Assembly: GCF_000017805.1 (NCBI RefSeq)
Contig: NC_009767.1
Location: forward strand, 2,542,001 to 2,606,000
Direction of reading: 5' to 3'
DNA from: Roseiflexus castenholzii DSM 13941
GTDB lineage: Bacteria > Chloroflexota > Chloroflexia > Chloroflexales > Roseiflexaceae
DNA: 64,000 bases
Shown: positions 62,866-64,000 of the stretch, piece by piece
Layout: each line of letters starts with the position of its first letter
Position numbering within the stretch: the stretch's first letter is position 1
Notes under the pieces: generated by a model
Databases searched by the model: none
Seen by the model: the letters and a program-made list of their open reading frames with translations, nothing else
What the model was told of the DNA's origin: nothing
Made by a program: the position numbers and the translations under genes

Positions 62866-63849
62866 ATGCTTATCAATCGTCCACGACGATTACGCCGCAC
62901 TCCCGCACTGCGGCGCATGGTGTGCGAAACCGTGTTGAGCGCCGACGATCTGATCGCGCCACTCTTCGTTGTCGCCGGCAGCGGCGTTGTGCGTCCGATC
63001 CGCTCGATGCCGGGGCATGCCCAGATATCGGTCGATCAACTTGACCCTGAAATCAGCGAAATCGCCGAACTCCAGATACCGGCTGTCCTCCTGTTTGGCA
63101 TTCCAGCGCACAAAGACCCGACCGGCAGCAGTGGTTGGGACCCGGAGGGTCCGGTGCCACAGGCGATTCGCGCCATCAAGCGGCTTGCTCCTCAATTGAC
63201 CGTTATCGCAGATGTGTGCGTCTGTGAGTACACCAGCCATGGACATTGCGGTATTCTGGCGGAGACGCCTGGCAGTGGCGATGTGCTCAACGATCCGACG
63301 CTCGAAATTCTGGCGCGTTGTGCCGTGGCGTATGCCGATGCCGGCGCCGACATCGTTGCTCCCAGCGCCATGATGGATGGTCAGGTCGCTGCGATTCGCG
63401 CCGCTCTCGACGCCGCAGGTTATACGCAGGTCGCTATCCTGTCGTATGCCGCCAAGTTTGCGTCCGCCTTCTACGGACCATTCCGTGAAGCCGCCGAGTC
63501 TACGCCAGCGTTCGGCGACCGGCGCGCCTATCAGATGGACCCGGCGAACGGACGTGAGGCGTTGCGTGAGGTGGAACTCGATATTGCCGAAGGCGCCGAT
63601 ATGATCATGGTCAAACCGGCAGGCGCGTATCTCGACATTATCAGCACGGTGCGGCAGCGCTATCATGTGCCGCTGGCAGCGTATCAGGTGAGCGGCGAGT
63701 ATGCCATGATCAAAGCGGCGGCGCAACTCGGTTGGCTCGACGAGCGCCGCGCCGCCCTCGAAAGTCTGATCGCCATTCGCCGCGCCGGAGCGGATATGAT
63801 CATCACCTACTTCGCCAAGGATGCCGCGCGCTGGATTGCTGCGGAGTGA
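62866..63849 (+). CDS. hemB: Delta-aminolevulinic acid dehydratase (porphobilinogen synthase)
   Basis: A 327-residue enzyme condensing two 5-aminolevulinates. The zinc-type active site is shown by Cys118, Cys120 and Cys128 in [14 protein letters not shown]. The two lysines lie in [15 protein letters not shown] and [13 protein letters not shown], the latter forming the Schiff base. [20 protein letters not shown] is the usual allosteric/lid region. ACAGGAGG precedes ATG. It closes the heme cluster but is separated from hemD by a 580-bp repeat-rich gap, so it may have its own promoter. Confidence 0.98.
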   Translation: MLINRPRRLRRTPALRRMVCETVLSADDLIAPLFVVAGSGVVRPIRSMPGHAQISVDQLDPEISEIAELQIPAVLLFGIPAHKDPTGSSGWDPEGPVPQAIRAIKRLAPQLTVIADVCVCEYTSHGHCGILAETPGSGDVLNDPTLEILARCAVAYADAGADIVAPSAMMDGQVAAIRAALDAAGYTQVAILSYAAKFASAFYGPFREAAESTPAFGDRRAYQMDPANGREALREVELDIAEGADMIMVKPAGAYLDIISTVRQRYHVPLAAYQVSGEYAMIKAAAQLGWLDERRAALESLIAIRRAGADMIITYFAKDAARWIAAE

Positions 63850-64000
63850 GGCAAGCGGCGTGCGGGTAGGGATGTTGCACCACAATGTCTCCAGGCATCG
63901 CACGCTGTCTGTGCGAAGGTTGCAAGTGAGAAGGTTGAAGGCGACTGGGAAACCCTAACCCTTAACCCCTGACGTTGGTTTGAGCCATTGGATTATGATG

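Noticed and set aside
1..64000. tRNA, rRNA or riboswitch genes
   Set aside because: None recognised by eye; a covariance-model search would be needed to exclude small RNAs.

Overview
The window reads as chromosome of a GC-rich filamentous anoxygenic phototroph of the Chloroflexota, most likely Roseiflexus or a close relative. This is inferred from the recognisable protein set (HemQ-type heme operon, CcrM-like methyltransferase, DUF2079, LCP, PIN/TRAM and GH2 proteins), the near-consensus sigma70-type promoters and the dense GC-rich palindromic repeats. It was not checked against a database. No rRNA or tRNA gene was recognised.

Layout. 1-8 kb: the 3' end of cas6, then cas1, cas2, a leader with a strong promoter and a large CRISPR array of 69 evenly spaced repeats (68 spacers). 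The distal end of the array has been invaded by a genome-dispersed 41-bp palindromic repeat and then tandemly duplicated. 8-16 kb: an undescribed protein made of nine 34-residue repeats, pyrE, a GT4 glycosyltransferase, a decayed gene, an iron-type alcohol dehydrogenase, and a DUF2079 membrane protein interrupted by one amber codon. 16-29 kb: an expanded MITE-like element, a PhoX phosphatase with Pho-box-like direct repeats upstream, HNH, LCP, Uma2, GH13, SUFU-like and STAS genes, and a 2-kb non-coding element with 23-bp inverted termini and a 155-bp tandem array. 29-41 kb: rplU-rpmA-rpmE, a WYL regulator, glutamate dehydrogenase, yraN, an acyltransferase, a CBS protein, a CcrM-like orphan methyltransferase, a 2-oxo-acid dehydrogenase operon (E1 alpha, E1 beta, E2) and a DHH-like hydrolase. 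40-54 kb: rpsA, clpC, radA, PIN/TRAM, a class III aminotransferase, GH2, M20 and DJ-1/PfpI genes separated by repeat elements. 54-64 kb: a heme biosynthesis cluster hemG/Y, merR-like, hemA, hemQ, hemE, hemH, hemC, hemD, hemB, largely with overlapping or closely spaced genes.

Functional picture. The heme cluster carries nearly all steps from glutamyl-tRNA to heme; hemL and a coproporphyrinogen III oxidase gene (hemF/hemN) are not seen. HemQ suggests the coproporphyrin-dependent branch, probably controlled by the embedded MerR-like regulator. The CRISPR adaptation genes sit directly upstream of a leader whose predicted transcription start falls at the first repeat. Two spacer pairs appear to come from homologous viral protein-coding sequences.

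Most unusual signals: (1) homologous fusion of the CRISPR repeat with a dispersed repeat that shares CGCCAGGGGAT; (2) the 34-residue solenoid gene next to the array; (3) at least four copies of a MITE-like family with ATACCAAT/ATTGGTAT ends; (4) three genes whose stop codon and last residues lie inside repeat elements; (5) the single-stop DUF2079 gene.
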